A stretch of DNA of 32,500 bases from Symbiodinium natans (lineage: Eukaryota > Sar > Dinophyceae > Suessiales > Symbiodiniaceae): contig CAJNDS010002463.1 of the NCBI GenBank assembly GCA_905221605.1, positions 292,501 to 325,000 of the forward strand. The letters are read 5' to 3'. Every line of letters begins with the position of its first letter. Position 1 is the first letter of the stretch. Below are positions 1 to 8,437 of this stretch, piece by piece. Position numbers and translations under genes: made by a program. A model generated the notes under the pieces. That model was not told where the DNA came from, did not search any database, and was given only the letters and a program-made list of their open reading frames with translations.

Positions 1-503
1 CCCACCCAATCACCACCTCTTTAAAGGCCTTCCGAAACCACAAGAACTTGCATCAAAGTAGGTCCTTTGGGCTCTTAAGGCACAAGCCCCATGCAGCTGT
101 ACGTTCTTGAGCTGGTGTCCACAGTCTGAGCCGTCGCACGCGAACACGCTGCCAACGGGCAGTGTGGGGCCGGAACATTGCGAATCCACAGTCCGCAGGG
201 GCCAGGGTTCGCGGTGATAAGAAGAGCCCGTGCGTGTGGACTCAGTTGGGTTAGCGAAGAAAAGCCTGTGCCTGCAGAGTTCGTAGTAAGGGAGCCCAAA
301 AGAATGCTATCACCTTGCATTCCCTGTGGAATTGGGGGCGGGGGGAGGGGGCGGTGGTGGTTCAAAGGTTTATGGGAATGGGTGGATTGTCATGGTTGTT
401 TGGGGGGGGGCTTGAACCTTAAACCTAGATCCAAAACCTAGCCCCTAAATCCAACTAGCAGCGGTTTCACAGAATTCATGCATATGCTCCCTCGCCCCAC
501 ACC
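1..503. other. Left-edge segment, gene content uncertain
   Basis: There is no array here apart from a few CCTAAACC-like units after 410. The minus strand holds an open frame from 365 to 75. Its first ATG (320-318) follows a pyrimidine-rich stretch ending in CAG, so it could be an exon. A second minus frame also looks coding over 1-200. Neither gives a recognisable domain, and the two conflict, so no gene is called. Confidence 0.3.
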
Positions 504-680
504 GTGCACCCCAAAACCTAAACCCCTAAATCCCAAACCCTAAAACCTAAACCCTAAACACTAAACCCTAAACCCTAAACCCTAAACCCTAAACCCTAAA
601 CCCTACACCCTAAACCCTAAACCCTACACCCTAAATAAACCCTTAACCCTAACTAAACCCTAAACCCTAAACCCTAAGCT
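504..680 (-). repeat. Interstitial telomere-like array, CCCTAAA on +
   Basis: Irregular to pure CCCTAAA units with CCCTACA variants. It ends just upstream of the exon candidate at 719-783, in the position of an intron 3' end, and pairs in inverted orientation with the G-rich array at 785-943. Confidence 0.95.
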
Positions 681-718
681 CACCAATACGCGGTTTCCTT
701 CTTTGTGTTGAACTGGAG

Positions 719-1963
719 GGTGCGAGTGGGAAGTACGGCTGATGAGCCCTGCGCGCCTGATCTCCCAAGCATTTCGGACTTCAGTTGGGATTAGGTTTCA
801 GGGGTTTAGGGTTTAGGGTTTAGGGTTTAGGGGTTTAGGGGTTACGGGGTTTAGGGGTTTAGGGTTGACGATCTAGAGGTTAGGGGTTTAGGGGTTTAGG
901 GGTTTAGAGGTTTAGGGGTTTAGGGTTTAGTTTAGGGTGTTGATCCTGCACACAGATCCCCCCTCCGAACCCACCCGCTGAGCCCTGAACCTTGGGATTA
1001 TTGGGGGTACTATAATCCCTAGTAAGGACTGCTAGTGTAAGGGGCAACATCCCAACCTCACCCCCAAAGAGCACGCCCTTACACCCTCAGGGAGCTGAAG
1101 CCCTAAACCCTAAACCCTAAACCCGAAACCCTAAACCCTAAACCCTAAACCCGAAACCTTCCACAACCGGCCCCAACAGAGCCATGGACCACCTCCCATG
1201 CGTCATCGAGATCTTGGGAGCACGAGGGCCCGGACAAGTGTTTAGGGCTTTAGGGTTCGGGGTTTAGGGTTTAGGGTGTTTTGTAGGGCTTTGTAGGGAA
1301 TGTAGGGTTTGTGGGTTTGTAGGGTTTTGTAAGCGCTTTTTTTGTCTAGAGTTTTGAGGGTTTGTCCCTTTCAGGGTTTCCTGGTGTTGTGGCTTTAGGG
1401 TTTGCAGGGTGCTTCGGCGGCGTGTAAGAAATAGGGGGCATGTCGATTCTTTTGAGCCCAGGTGCCCCCAAGCCTAGAGAGCTCTAAACCCTCAGCAGCC
1501 CTCCCGACACTAGGGTTTAGTTGGGGCTGAGGTTTTTCCCTTTATAGAACCCCTGTTGGTAGAGGACGGATATGCGAGGTTCGCCGAAGTTCTGGAGCAG
1601 GTTCGATTTCTTCAAAGACTTCGAACAATCGCATGCCCATGGCAGACTAATCGTTGCAAGTCGGACGTAGAACATGGTGTGTCAAGGCACCACAGGAGGG
1701 ACGCTTTCAAGGGACCCTAGTAATGTAGGGGCTACTTCGGTATGTGGGGACTATGTAAGGTTCATGTAGGGGTTCTTACTTAGGTATGTAGGGTACTATC
1801 TGAGGTTTATGTAGGGGTTATCATAGGGGATAAGACAGGGGAAGAAGATGAAAGGTCCCTTCTAGGGTCCCTCCTTGTACTGATGGACGCATTGATTTCA
1901 CAAGGCGCCCTTGGCATTCCTAGGCTACAGGGCAGCCTGCACGCCCCAGGCTTTGAGCACTGA
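719..1963 (+). CDS. Multi-exon gene, 3' part, unknown function
   Basis: Four exons are proposed: 719-783, 1182-1237, 1565-1676 and 1839-1963. Phases match throughout (1 nt carried over, then 2; then 0/0; then 1 and 2), and one frame stays open to TGA at 1961-1963. Splice signals include a pyrimidine tract before GGAG at 718, donor GTGTTTAGGG at 1238, donor GTGTG at 1677 and acceptor GACAG at 1838. Peptides look natural, for example DGYARFAEVLEQVRFLQ and GEEDERSLLGSLLVLMDAL. I recognise no domain. The 5' end lies outside the window or is unseen. The first intron contains the G-array 785-943, a family A element and the C-array 1101-1160. The frame reads on for 36 codons after the TGA, so the stop could instead be a missed splice junction. 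Confidence 0.5.
785..943 (+). repeat. TTTAGGG/TTTAGGGG array at an intron start
   Basis: G-rich units of 7 and 8 bp begin about 15 bp after the proposed donor at 784. The array is the inverted partner of 504-680 across a roughly 100-bp island. Confidence 0.9.
992..1055 (+). mobile_element. Family A inverted-repeat element, 64 bp
   Basis: The left end is TTGGGAT and the right end CATCCCAA. The interior GGGGGTACTATAATCCC plus AGGACTGCTAGTGTAAGG matches the elements at 15185-15259 and 32043-32139. Flanks CCTGAACC and CCTCACCC agree at 6 of 8 positions, compatible with a decayed 8-bp target duplication. It lies inside the proposed intron 784-1181. Confidence 0.75.
1101..1160 (-). repeat. CCCTAAA array before an acceptor
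   Basis: Pure and CCCGAAA-variant units end about 20 bp before the acceptor of exon 1182-1237. Confidence 0.95.
1238..1420 (+). repeat. Degenerate TTTAGGG/TGTAGGG array
   Basis: This starts at the donor GTGTTTAGGG after exon 1182-1237 and decays into TTTGTAGGG-like units. It is the 5' part of the proposed intron 1238-1564. Confidence 0.8.
1721..1822 (+). repeat. Degenerate ATGTAGGGG repeats in an intron
   Basis: At least five copies of a loose ATGTAGGGG/ATGTGGGG motif lie between exons 1565-1676 and 1839-1963. They resemble decayed G-rich telomere variants mixed with family B-like GGTTCATG. Confidence 0.45.
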
Positions 1964-2694
1964 GAGCCCCAAGAGCTTGCACTTTCGACCTCAGGCAGCC
2001 TTGAAGCCAAACGAAGAAACCTCAACCAAGACCCCAAACCCTTCACAGCCTGGCCTTCTCCCCCCCCAGCCTAAAACTTAAACCTCAGAAGCCCTCGGAC
2101 CCTTCCTATGCCTTTGCCCAAGGCCCCCGAACCCACCTTCCTCCGCCTCGAACCCGGCACAGCGAGGCGTTGGGGGGGGTTGAGTGTTTGGTTTCGGGGG
2201 GGGGTGGGGAGGGAGGCGTGGCTGTTCGAATTTCCAGATGGATGGCTCAGGGGGTGTTGGGGGTCTGGGCGGTTTAGGTTTTGGCTGAGGGGCTTCGAGA
2301 AACTTCAGGGCTCTTGAGCTCAGGGGGCATGGCCTTGGGGGGATGCCCTTCTTGGTCTTCACCCCTTTTGACCTGAAGAACCCCCCAAAACCCTACGTTA
2401 GTTACAGGTTCTTGGCATAAAGCCCCTTATGGGACTCTGAAGATAGGCCTTACACCCGCACCCCTGTGCCTCCAAAGCTGATCTTCCTGACGCCGCGTTG
2501 AGGGTTCGGGCTTGTGCTGGGGGCTTGTTCACGGCGACCCTTTTGGCCTGGTTCACACGAGAATAAAAGGGTACGTACACCGACTACGAGCCTTCAACTC
2601 ACCGAGGTAAGGTTCCGATGTGGGTGCCGTCTCCGCGTGCCCCAGATGGGATGAGCAGATCGAATTCGGTTCGCACGCCTGAGAGACAACGCCT
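1964..2694. other. Intergenic or weakly coding, G-rich
   Basis: Apart from the exon candidate 2089-2178, this stretch contains G runs near 2172-2206, a minus open frame that is proline-rich only because the + strand is G-rich, and a good donor (GAG before GTAAGG) at about 2606. The frame running into that donor is open for about 20 codons, but I cannot fix its acceptor. Confidence 0.35.
2089..2178 (+). CDS. Exon candidate, unknown function
   Basis: The acceptor follows a C-rich tract and reads AACCTCAG; the donor is GTTGAG after a G run. The 30-codon frame begins KPSDPSYAFAQGPRTH and stays open. A second frame in the same place is also open, starting MPLPKAPEPTFL, so the reading frame is uncertain. 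There is no domain match. Confidence 0.3.
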
Positions 2695-2981
2695 GAACCC
2701 TAAACCCTAAACCGTAAACCCTAAACCTTAAATCCTACACCCTACACCCTACACACTACACCCTACACCCTACACCCTACACCCTGCACCCTAAACCCTA
2801 AAACGTAAACCCTAAACCCTAAACCCTAAACCCTAAACCCTAAACCCTAAACCCTAAGCCCTAAGCCCTAAACCCTAAACCCTAAACCCTAAACCCTAAA
2901 CCCTAAACCCTAAACCCCAAGCCCTAAACCCTAAACCCTCAACCCCAAACCCTAAACCCTCAACCCTAAACCCTAAACCCG
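2695..2981 (-). repeat. CCCTAAA array with a CCCTACA block
   Basis: Mostly pure CCCTAAA. Positions about 2732-2785 are a run of CCCTACA and there are CCCTAAG and CCCCAAG variants later. A clean acceptor-like CTCTCCTTCTAG follows at 2991-3002, with a short open stretch (SETMAPLRGRQ) downstream. Confidence 0.95.
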
Positions 2982-3123
2982 CCCACCACCCCTCTCCTTC
3001 TAGAGGTGAGTGGGCGCCGTCGAGCGCTCAGCGAGACCATGGCACCCCTGAGGGGTCGCCAAGCTACAGTCGCCTAGCTCAGTGACTGCGTATATGTTAT
3101 AACCCTAAACCCGACCTTGTGCT

Positions 3124-3420
3124 GTGACGAGGCCTCCTGGGGCCCCCCTGAGGTCCGTGGAAGGCCCTGACAGGCCCTTCAGGCGGCTGAGAGGCTTTCA
3201 GGGACAAGCTGGGATGCCCCTGCTTTCAAGCCCTGGGAGGCCGCTACAAGGTCCTGCAAGGGTCCTTGGCAGGCCTCTGCGAGGGTGCTGGGAGGCCCCT
3301 GAAAGGCCCTGAAGGCCTCTGAAGCCTCGACCTGAGAAAGACTGCGAAGAGAGGACGCAGAAGGCCCGCGAAGCCCCTGACGACTCGGGAGGCCCTTGCC
3401 TCCCCGAGCAGCCTTCCAAG
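3124..3420. repeat. Degenerate AGGCCYCTG-rich segment
   Basis: The words AGGCCCCTG, AGGCCTCTG, AGGCCCTGA and CTGGGAGGCC recur many times without a fixed period. Open frames exist on both strands here, but they follow from the short-word repetition and I do not support a gene. Confidence 0.5.
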
Positions 3421-3995
3421 ACTCTTGAGGCAAGCTTCTAGATCTTTCTAGCAAAGAGTCTTTCGCCATGCAGCCTCTATGCTCCGGCATAAAGAAGAAA
3501 AACAATGAGAAGGCCCTCCGGCCGCAGATACCCCCCAACGCAAACGCTGATTTGGCTCTGGTGAGCTTCTAGACATGACTTTCGCAAAGCCTGTTTATAG
3601 TCACACCATGACATCCCGACGTCGAGAATAGAAACAATGAGAAGGCCCTCTGGCCGAAGACACCCCCCAACGCAAACGCTGATTTGGCTCTGGTGAGCTT
3701 CTAGACATGACTTTCACAAAGCCTGTTTCCTGTAACACCATGACATCCCGACGTCGAGAATAGAAACAATGAGAAGGCCCTCCGGCCGAAGACACCCCCC
3801 AACGCAAACGCTGATTTGGCTCTGGTGAGCTTCTAGACATGACTTTCACAAAGCCTGTTTCCTGTAACACCATGACATCCCGACGTCGAGAATAGAAACG
3901 ATGAGAAGGCCCTCCGGCCGAAGACACCCCCCAACGCAACCGTTAATTTGGCTCTCGCAAGCTTCTAGACATGACTTTCACAAGGCGTGTTTATG
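3420..3995. repeat. 132-bp tandem array, about 4.4 copies
   Basis: The word AACAATGAGAAGGCC (AACGATGAG in the last) recurs at 3501, 3633, 3765 and 3897, exactly 132 bp apart. The central copies are nearly identical. The first copy (about 3420-3530) is diverged but keeps the spacing from GCTTCTAG to AACAATGAG (67 versus 68 bp). The last is cut off after GGCGTGTTTATGGCAACA. Since 132 is 44 codons, the minus strand stays open (3939-3601) as a 44-residue repeat, which is probably a by-product. Confidence 0.95.
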
Positions 3996-4135
3996 GCAAC
4001 AAGCCTGAGTGCAGAAGTGTTTGGATGTGGGCTGGCTTTGGTTTGGCTGGCTCTGGTTTGGTTCGTTTTGAGTAGTGTTTGGGTGGTCTTGGGGTGGGCA
4101 TGTCTGCACACAAGTGCGTGCAGCTGAACAATGCT

Positions 4136-4308
4136 ACACCCTAAACCCTAAACCCTAAACCCTAAACCCTAAACCCTAAACCCTAAACCCTAAACCCTAA
4201 ACCCTAAACCCTAAACCCTAACCCTAAACCCTAAACCCTAAACCCTAAACCCTAAACCCTAAACCCTAAACCCTAAACCCTAAATCCTAAACCCTAAACC
4301 CTGAACCT
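4136..4308 (-). repeat. Long CCCTAAA array
   Basis: About 24 units, nearly all perfect, hence probably young. It is followed by the exon candidate 4321-4376 and then the TTTAGGG array 4413-4491, forming a large inverted repeat with a 104-bp loop. Confidence 0.97.
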
Positions 4309-4320
4309 AACTTTGTCAAG

Positions 4321-4376
4321 GCCGCGCTACCTCGGCAAGTCCTCGGAGTTGGCACAGCAGGTGGCCATGACGGGAG
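4321..4376 (+). CDS. Exon candidate between opposite arrays
   Basis: A CTAAC branch-like word and TTTGTCAAG precede the exon; the donor is GTTACT after GGGAG. The best frame reads PRYLGKSSELAQQVAMTG; a second frame is also open. A CAG before GTGGCC at 4361 is an alternative donor. Not recognised. Confidence 0.4.
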
Positions 4377-4412
4377 GTTACTAAGGGGGCTTCCGGGCTA
4401 CTTGGGGTTCAA

Positions 4413-4491
4413 GGTTTAGGGTTTAGGGTTTAGGGTTTAGGGTTTAGGGTTTAGGGTTTAGGGTTTAGGGTTTAGGGTTTAGGGTTTAGGG
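4413..4491 (+). repeat. Pure TTTAGGG array
   Basis: About 11 perfect units, inverted with respect to 4136-4308. A small exon-like GAGGATGATCTCTG flanked by CTACAG and GTAGTAAG follows at 4533-4546. Confidence 0.97.
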
Positions 4492-4619
4492 CGGTTTCTG
4501 AGGGATTTAGCTTGAAAGCCTAGGCCCTACAGGAGGATGATCTCTGGTAGTAAGAAAAAGCCACACTAAGAATAACAAAAGCAACAACTATGGTCACTCA
4601 CATGTGTAGGGTTCAGGGG

Positions 4620-4910
4620 CTGTCTAAACCCTACACCCTAAACCTCAAAGCCTAAGCTCTACACTACACCCTAAACCCAGCACCCTAAGCCCTACGCCCG
4701 GAAACCCTAAACCCTAAACCCTAAACCTTGAGGGTTTTAGGTGGTAACGCTTAGGGCTTGTTGTCGAGCGCCCTGAGCCCTGGAGACCCTGAACCCGAAA
4801 CCCCTAAACCCACTAAAACGCAAACAACCCTAAAACCCTGAAACCCTAAAACCCTAAAACCCTAAAACCCTAATACCCTAAACCCTAAACCAAAAACCAA
4901 AAACCCCACA
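4620..4910 (-). repeat. Mixed CCCTAAA and CCCTAAAA arrays
   Basis: Degenerate CCCTAAA units to 4735 are followed by an 8-bp CCCTAAAA block (about 4828-4880) and AACCAAAAACC variants. The block ends upstream of exon 4960-5035. Confidence 0.85.
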
Positions 4911-4959
4911 TCCCCCAAACCGCCTTGAACCCCTCTCCTGTGCGAGCCGAACTGCGCAG

Positions 4960-5610
4960 GAGGACGGCTCGTGTGCGGTCCCCAGCCTTGGCGCCGTTCG
5001 CAGCCGAGGGGTTGCGAAGTTGTGGGATCCCGAGGGCTTAGGGCTTTGGGTTTAGGGCTTAGGGCTTAGGGTTTAGGGTTTAGGGTTTAGGGTTTAGGGT
5101 TTAGGGTTTTTTGGGGTTTTAGGGTTTAGGGTTCAGGGCTTAGGGCTTATAGGGCTTAGGGCTTAGGGCTTAGGGCTTCGGGTTTAGGGGTTTTTAGGGT
5201 TTTAGGGTTTAGGGTTCAGGGCTTAGGGCTTAGGGCTTAGGGTTTAGTGTTCAGAGGGTTTGGGGCTTAGGGTTTAGGGCACAGGGTTGACAGTAGGGTT
5301 TAGGGTTTAGGGGGTACACCTTGGCTGCCCCCCCCTGCCCCGATGTTGCTGATTAACTGCAGGGCTCCTCTCCCTGGCGGGCGGAGACGACTTCGTGGGT
5401 CGCCAGGCGGCGCCGGAGGCCGTTTGGGGGGGAGTTGCTTGCTTGGAGGTTCATGGGTACTTCAAGTAGGGTTCAGGGTTTAGGGTTTAGGGTTTGGGTT
5501 CGGAAGTAATCTCAATAGGATTGTGACATAGTTGCCCTACTTATATGCCCCCATGAACCTCCTAAGTAGGGTTTCGGGACTTTGCGCCTGCGAAGGGCTT
5601 GCAAGTGCAG
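4960..5610 (+). CDS. Three-exon chain, unknown function
   Basis: The exons are 4960-5035, 5363-5448 and 5570-5610. The first starts after GCGCAG, reads EDGSCAVPSLGAVRSR, and ends at a GC donor (GCTTAGGG). One leftover nucleotide joins the GG at 5363, so the second exon's best frame (LLSLAGGDDFVGRQAAPE) is in phase. Its acceptor, GATTAACTGCAG, is ideal. The second intron, 5449-5569, is exactly a family B element starting GTTCATGGG and ending AAGTAG. The third exon stays open and ends CAG before GTTTAGGG. GC-rich third positions fit real coding sequence. I recognise no family, and the ends of the gene are not visible. Confidence 0.45.
5036..5312 (+). repeat. TTTAGGG array with GCTTAGG variants
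   Basis: G-rich array with many GCTTAGGG units at its start, coinciding with the proposed GC donor of exon 4960-5035. Variant TTTTTAGGG segments interrupt it. Confidence 0.93.
5449..5569 (+). mobile_element. Family B element, introner-like
   Basis: GGAGGTTCATGGG (5445-5457) is a perfect inverted match to CCCATGAACCTCC (5550-5562), and AAGTAGGG/CCCTACTT extends the arms. The interior holds four TTTAGGG-like units (about 5470-5495). It shares CATAGTTGCCCTACTT (5527-5542) exactly with the copy at 9147-9260. The span from GT at 5449 to AG at 5569 would be removed cleanly as an intron. Confidence 0.75.
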
Positions 5611-5704
5611 GTTTAGGGTTTAGGGTTTAGGGTTTAGGGTTTAGGGTTTAGGGTTTAGGGTTTAGGGTTTAGGGTTTAGTTGTTAGGGTTTAGGGTTTAG
5701 GGTG
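5611..5704 (+). repeat. TTTAGGG array starting at a donor
   Basis: Begins with GTTTAGGG directly after the exon end GTGCAG at 5610. About 13 near-perfect units. Confidence 0.97.
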
Positions 5705-5733
5705 GGTTCCCCTACTCTATACTACCCCCCACC

Positions 5734-5814
5734 CCCCCCCTAGGTTCCCCCCCCCATAATTCAGGCTATTTAGGATAACTAGACTTCATCTATAAGTGGG
5801 GAACCTAGGGGGGG
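5734..5814. mobile_element. Family D hairpin element, 81 bp
   Basis: CCCCCCCTAGGTTCCCC (5734-5750) and GGGGAACCTAGGGGGGG (5798-5814) form a perfect 17-bp inverted repeat around an AT-richer 47-bp loop. No target duplication is evident. It separates a G-rich array from a C-rich one. Single copy in the window, so mobility is inferred from structure only. Confidence 0.55.
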
Positions 5815-5821
5815 CAACCCT

Positions 5822-5997
5822 ACGTAAACCCTAAACCCTAAACCCTAAACCCTAAACCCTAAAACCCAAAACCCAAAACCCAAAACCCAAAACCCTAAAC
5901 CCTAAACCCTAAACCCTAGACCCTAGACCCTAGACCCTAAACCCCAAACCCTAAACCCTAAACCCTCAAACCCTAAACCCGAAACCCTAAACCCTGG
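5822..5997 (-). repeat. CCCTAAA array with CCCAAAA and CCCTAGA blocks
   Basis: Two variants are homogenised locally: CCCAAAA (about 5864-5898) and CCCTAGA (about 5915-5936). Confidence 0.95.
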
Positions 5998-6344
5998 CGG
6001 ATAGTTTAGAGGGGGTAGTAGGGAAACCCACGCATGTTGGGTATGGAATTTCAACTCAGGTGAGCATTGAAGGTTCGTCGCTTTAAGCCCTAAACCCTAA
6101 ACCCTAAAACGCGCATGTCCAGGAGGATTTTGGTTCCTTTGGATAGGAGGCGCCCGGTTGATGAGCTCTCAAACCCAAACACCCAAAAATCAAGAGTAAG
6201 CTTGAACTCCGAAGGTCAACTCCCCAAAAAACCTCGGGGTTTAGGGTTTAGGATTTAGGAGCCCCACAAGGTTTTGGGTTTAGGGGGCCTTGAAGACAGG
6301 ATTGCCACTGGTTCCTGGCCGCGCAACCAGAGGTCACGCAGATC

Positions 6345-6379
<35 letters not shown>

Positions 6380-6414
6380 GGGGGGTGTTGGTTTGCTCCT
6401 CCTTGAGCTTCCGG
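5998..6414. other. Spacer with a 31-bp poly-G run
   Basis: Mostly unique sequence with short CCCTAAA (6086-6107) and TTTAGGG (6238-6260) remnants. Positions 6347-6377 are 31 consecutive G. Just upstream, an acceptor-like GCGCAACCAG precedes an open frame (GHADR then glycines), so the G run may be a polyglycine stretch in an exon, as at 18644-18662. No donor can be fixed. Confidence 0.5.
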
Positions 6415-6545
6415 CAGTTTAGGGTTTAGGGTTTAGGGCTTAGGGCTTAGGGTTTAATTAGGGTTTAGGGTTTAGGGGTTGGGGGCTCGGGTTCCGCAAT
6501 CGTGAGGCTTTAGGGTTGTAGGGTTGTAGGGGGTTAGGGTTCTGA
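6415..6545 (+). repeat. TTTAGGG array, degenerate 3' end
   Basis: TTTAGGG and GCTTAGG units pass into TTGTAGGG variants. Confidence 0.85.
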
Positions 6546-6917
6546 AGCCCTAAACCACATCCAGGATTGTAGGGACCCTAAACCCCAAACCCCAAACACT
6601 CAACATGGGGACCTTAAAGAATCGCGAACATTTCGGGCTGAGTTGGGGGGGGATGTTCAGGGTGTAGGATATGGGGCCCGAAAGACTGCCGCCGCCACCC
6701 CCCCAAAATCCCGAACCCCAAGCCCAGCCGGTTTCGGCTTTAGGGCGGGCTTAGGGTTTAAAGAGTTTAGGGTTTAGGATTAAACGCCCTTGAGTCGCAC
6801 CAAGCTCCACACCCTTCATCTCCGAGCTCCTTAAACCTCACCCGAATTCCGGGAACCGAAATCATCATGGGATCCTAAACTCCCCGCACACGAACTTCCC
6901 CTCCGCACCGAGACCCC
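6546..6917. other. Spacer with scattered single telomere-like units
   Basis: No array and no supported exon. Isolated CCCCAAA and TTTAGGG words occur, and a short proline/C-rich stretch lies near 6690-6725. Confidence 0.5.
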
Positions 6918-7425
6918 CCTAAACCCTAAACCCTAAACCCGAAACCCTAAACCCTAAACCCTAAACCCTAAACCCTGAACCGAGTCTAGGGCCCAAGTCC
7001 CTAAAGCCCTAAGCCCAAAATCCTTTGCACGCCTCGCCTAAACCATGAACCCTAAACCCCTAAACCCCTAAACCCCTAAACCCTTAAACTCCTCAACCCC
7101 TAACCCCTAAACCCCTAAACCCCTAAACCCCTAAACCCCTAAACCCCTAAACCCCGAAACCCCTCAACCCCTCAACCCCTAAACCCCTAAACCCCAAAAC
7201 CCTTAAACCCCCAAACCCCTAAACCCCTAAACCCCAAAACCCCGAAACCCCTCAACCCCTAAACCCCAAAACCGTTAAACCCCCAAACCCCTAAACCCCC
7301 TAAACCCTAAACCCTAAACCCTAAACCCTAAACCCTAAACCCTAAACCCTAAACCTAAACCCTAAACCCTAAACCCTAAACCCTAAACCCTAAACCCTAA
7401 ACCCTAAACCCTAAACCCTAAACCC
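6918..7425 (-). repeat. Composite CCCTAAA, CCCCTAAA, CCCTAAA array
   Basis: 7-bp units (6918-6975), then a block of 8-bp CCCCTAAA with variants (about 7040-7300), then pure 7-bp units (7300-7425). The 7-bp and 8-bp blocks switch sharply, showing local homogenisation. It ends upstream of exon 7444-7522. Confidence 0.95.
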
Positions 7426-7443
7426 AAAGACCCCGAAAGTCAG

Positions 7444-7522
7444 GCTCGGGCGCCGGCTCTCAGGGTGGTTCGGGCTCGGCCCCGGCAGCTGCTTCCGCCG
7501 AAGCTCCGAGGCCCAGCGATTT
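7444..7522 (+). CDS. Exon candidate, Gly/Ser/Ala-rich
   Basis: The acceptor is GAAAGTCAG and the intron that follows starts GTTTAGGG at 7523. The open frame (2 nt, 25 codons, 2 nt) reads SGAGSQGGSGSAPAAASAEA, then PRPSD, a low-complexity linker type. It is placed exactly between C-rich and G-rich arrays. No domain. Confidence 0.45.
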
Positions 7523-7750
7523 GTTTAGGGTTTAGGGTTTAGGGTTTCGGGTTTAGGGTTCAGGGTTTAGGGTTTAGGGTTAGGGGTTTAGAGGTTCGGG
7601 GTTGAGGGGTTCAGGGGTTCAGGGGTTCAGGGGTTCAGGGGTTCAGGGGTTAGGATTTGATTGGGGGCTTAGGGCTCTAGAGGGTTTCAGGGTGAGATAG
7701 GGTTGCTTTGGGGTTTGGAGCTAGGGTTTAGGGTTTAGGGTTTAGGGTGG
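7523..7750 (+). repeat. TTTAGGG array with a GGTTCAGG block
   Basis: Pure units from the donor onward, then an 8-bp GGGGTTCA block (about 7595-7650), then TTTAGGG again (7725-7748). Confidence 0.93.
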
Positions 7751-8324
7751 GTTTTCCGGGCTTTAGCTCCTTTAGGGTCGTGGGGCTTAGGGTTTTGCGG
7801 AGCTTTGTTAGATTCTTTTTTTTTTTTAAATTGATTTTTGGTGTTGAGAGATTTGAGGTTTGGGTTTAGGTTTAGGGTTTATGGGTTTAGGCTTCGGGTT
7901 GGGTTTTAAGGGCTTAGGTTTTGGGTTTAGGGTTTAGGGTGCTTCATAGGCACCAGGGGGTCGAAACATGAGTTTAGGACCTTAGAAACTCGGGTTTGGG
8001 CTGCACCGGGCCTTTTTCGCGGACTTTTCTTCTAAGGTCCTTTAAGTGTTCGTTTGGCGCTCTTTGGGGTGTAGGAATCCGGATTCTCCTTCAAACCATC
8101 GAATCTTAAACTTCTGGAAACTTCTTAGACTCCTAGTACCACAAACGCTTCAACCCCTTAGCCCAAAAACCCTGAGCCCCCCAACCCCTAGACTTTAAGC
8201 CCAAAACCCTACACTCTACGCTCCAAACCCCTGAGCTCTGCAAAAAGGCCCTAATCCCCAAAACGAACCCCTGAAGGAGGTAAGGGACCATACAAAGGGC
8301 CCATAGAACTACCCTTAGACCCGA
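7751..8324. other. Spacer, decaying G-rich then C-rich words
   Basis: Loose TTTAGG/GGGTTT words to about 7940, then unique sequence, then CCCTAA-like words from 8150. Inside a probable long intron between exon 7523 and exon 8438. No exon supported. Confidence 0.5.
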
Positions 8325-8415
8325 AGCCCTAAACCCTAAACCCTAGACCCGAAACCCTAAACCCTAGACCCTAAACCCTAAACCCTAAACCCTAAACCCT
8401 AAACCCTAAACCACC
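8325..8415 (-). repeat. CCCTAAA array before exon 8438
   Basis: Includes CCCTAGA and CCCGAAA variants. The following CTGAATCCCTTGCAG makes a good acceptor. Confidence 0.93.
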
Positions 8416-8437
8416 CTAAACCCTGAATCCCTTGCAG

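Noticed and set aside
2078-2362. Proline-rich minus ORF
   Set aside because: Composition comes from G-rich + strand text; no splice context.
3546-3962. Spliced-leader relics in the 132-bp array (TTTGGCTC)
   Set aside because: Only about 8-10 bases match the dinoflagellate leader I remember and the ends differ; chance is enough.
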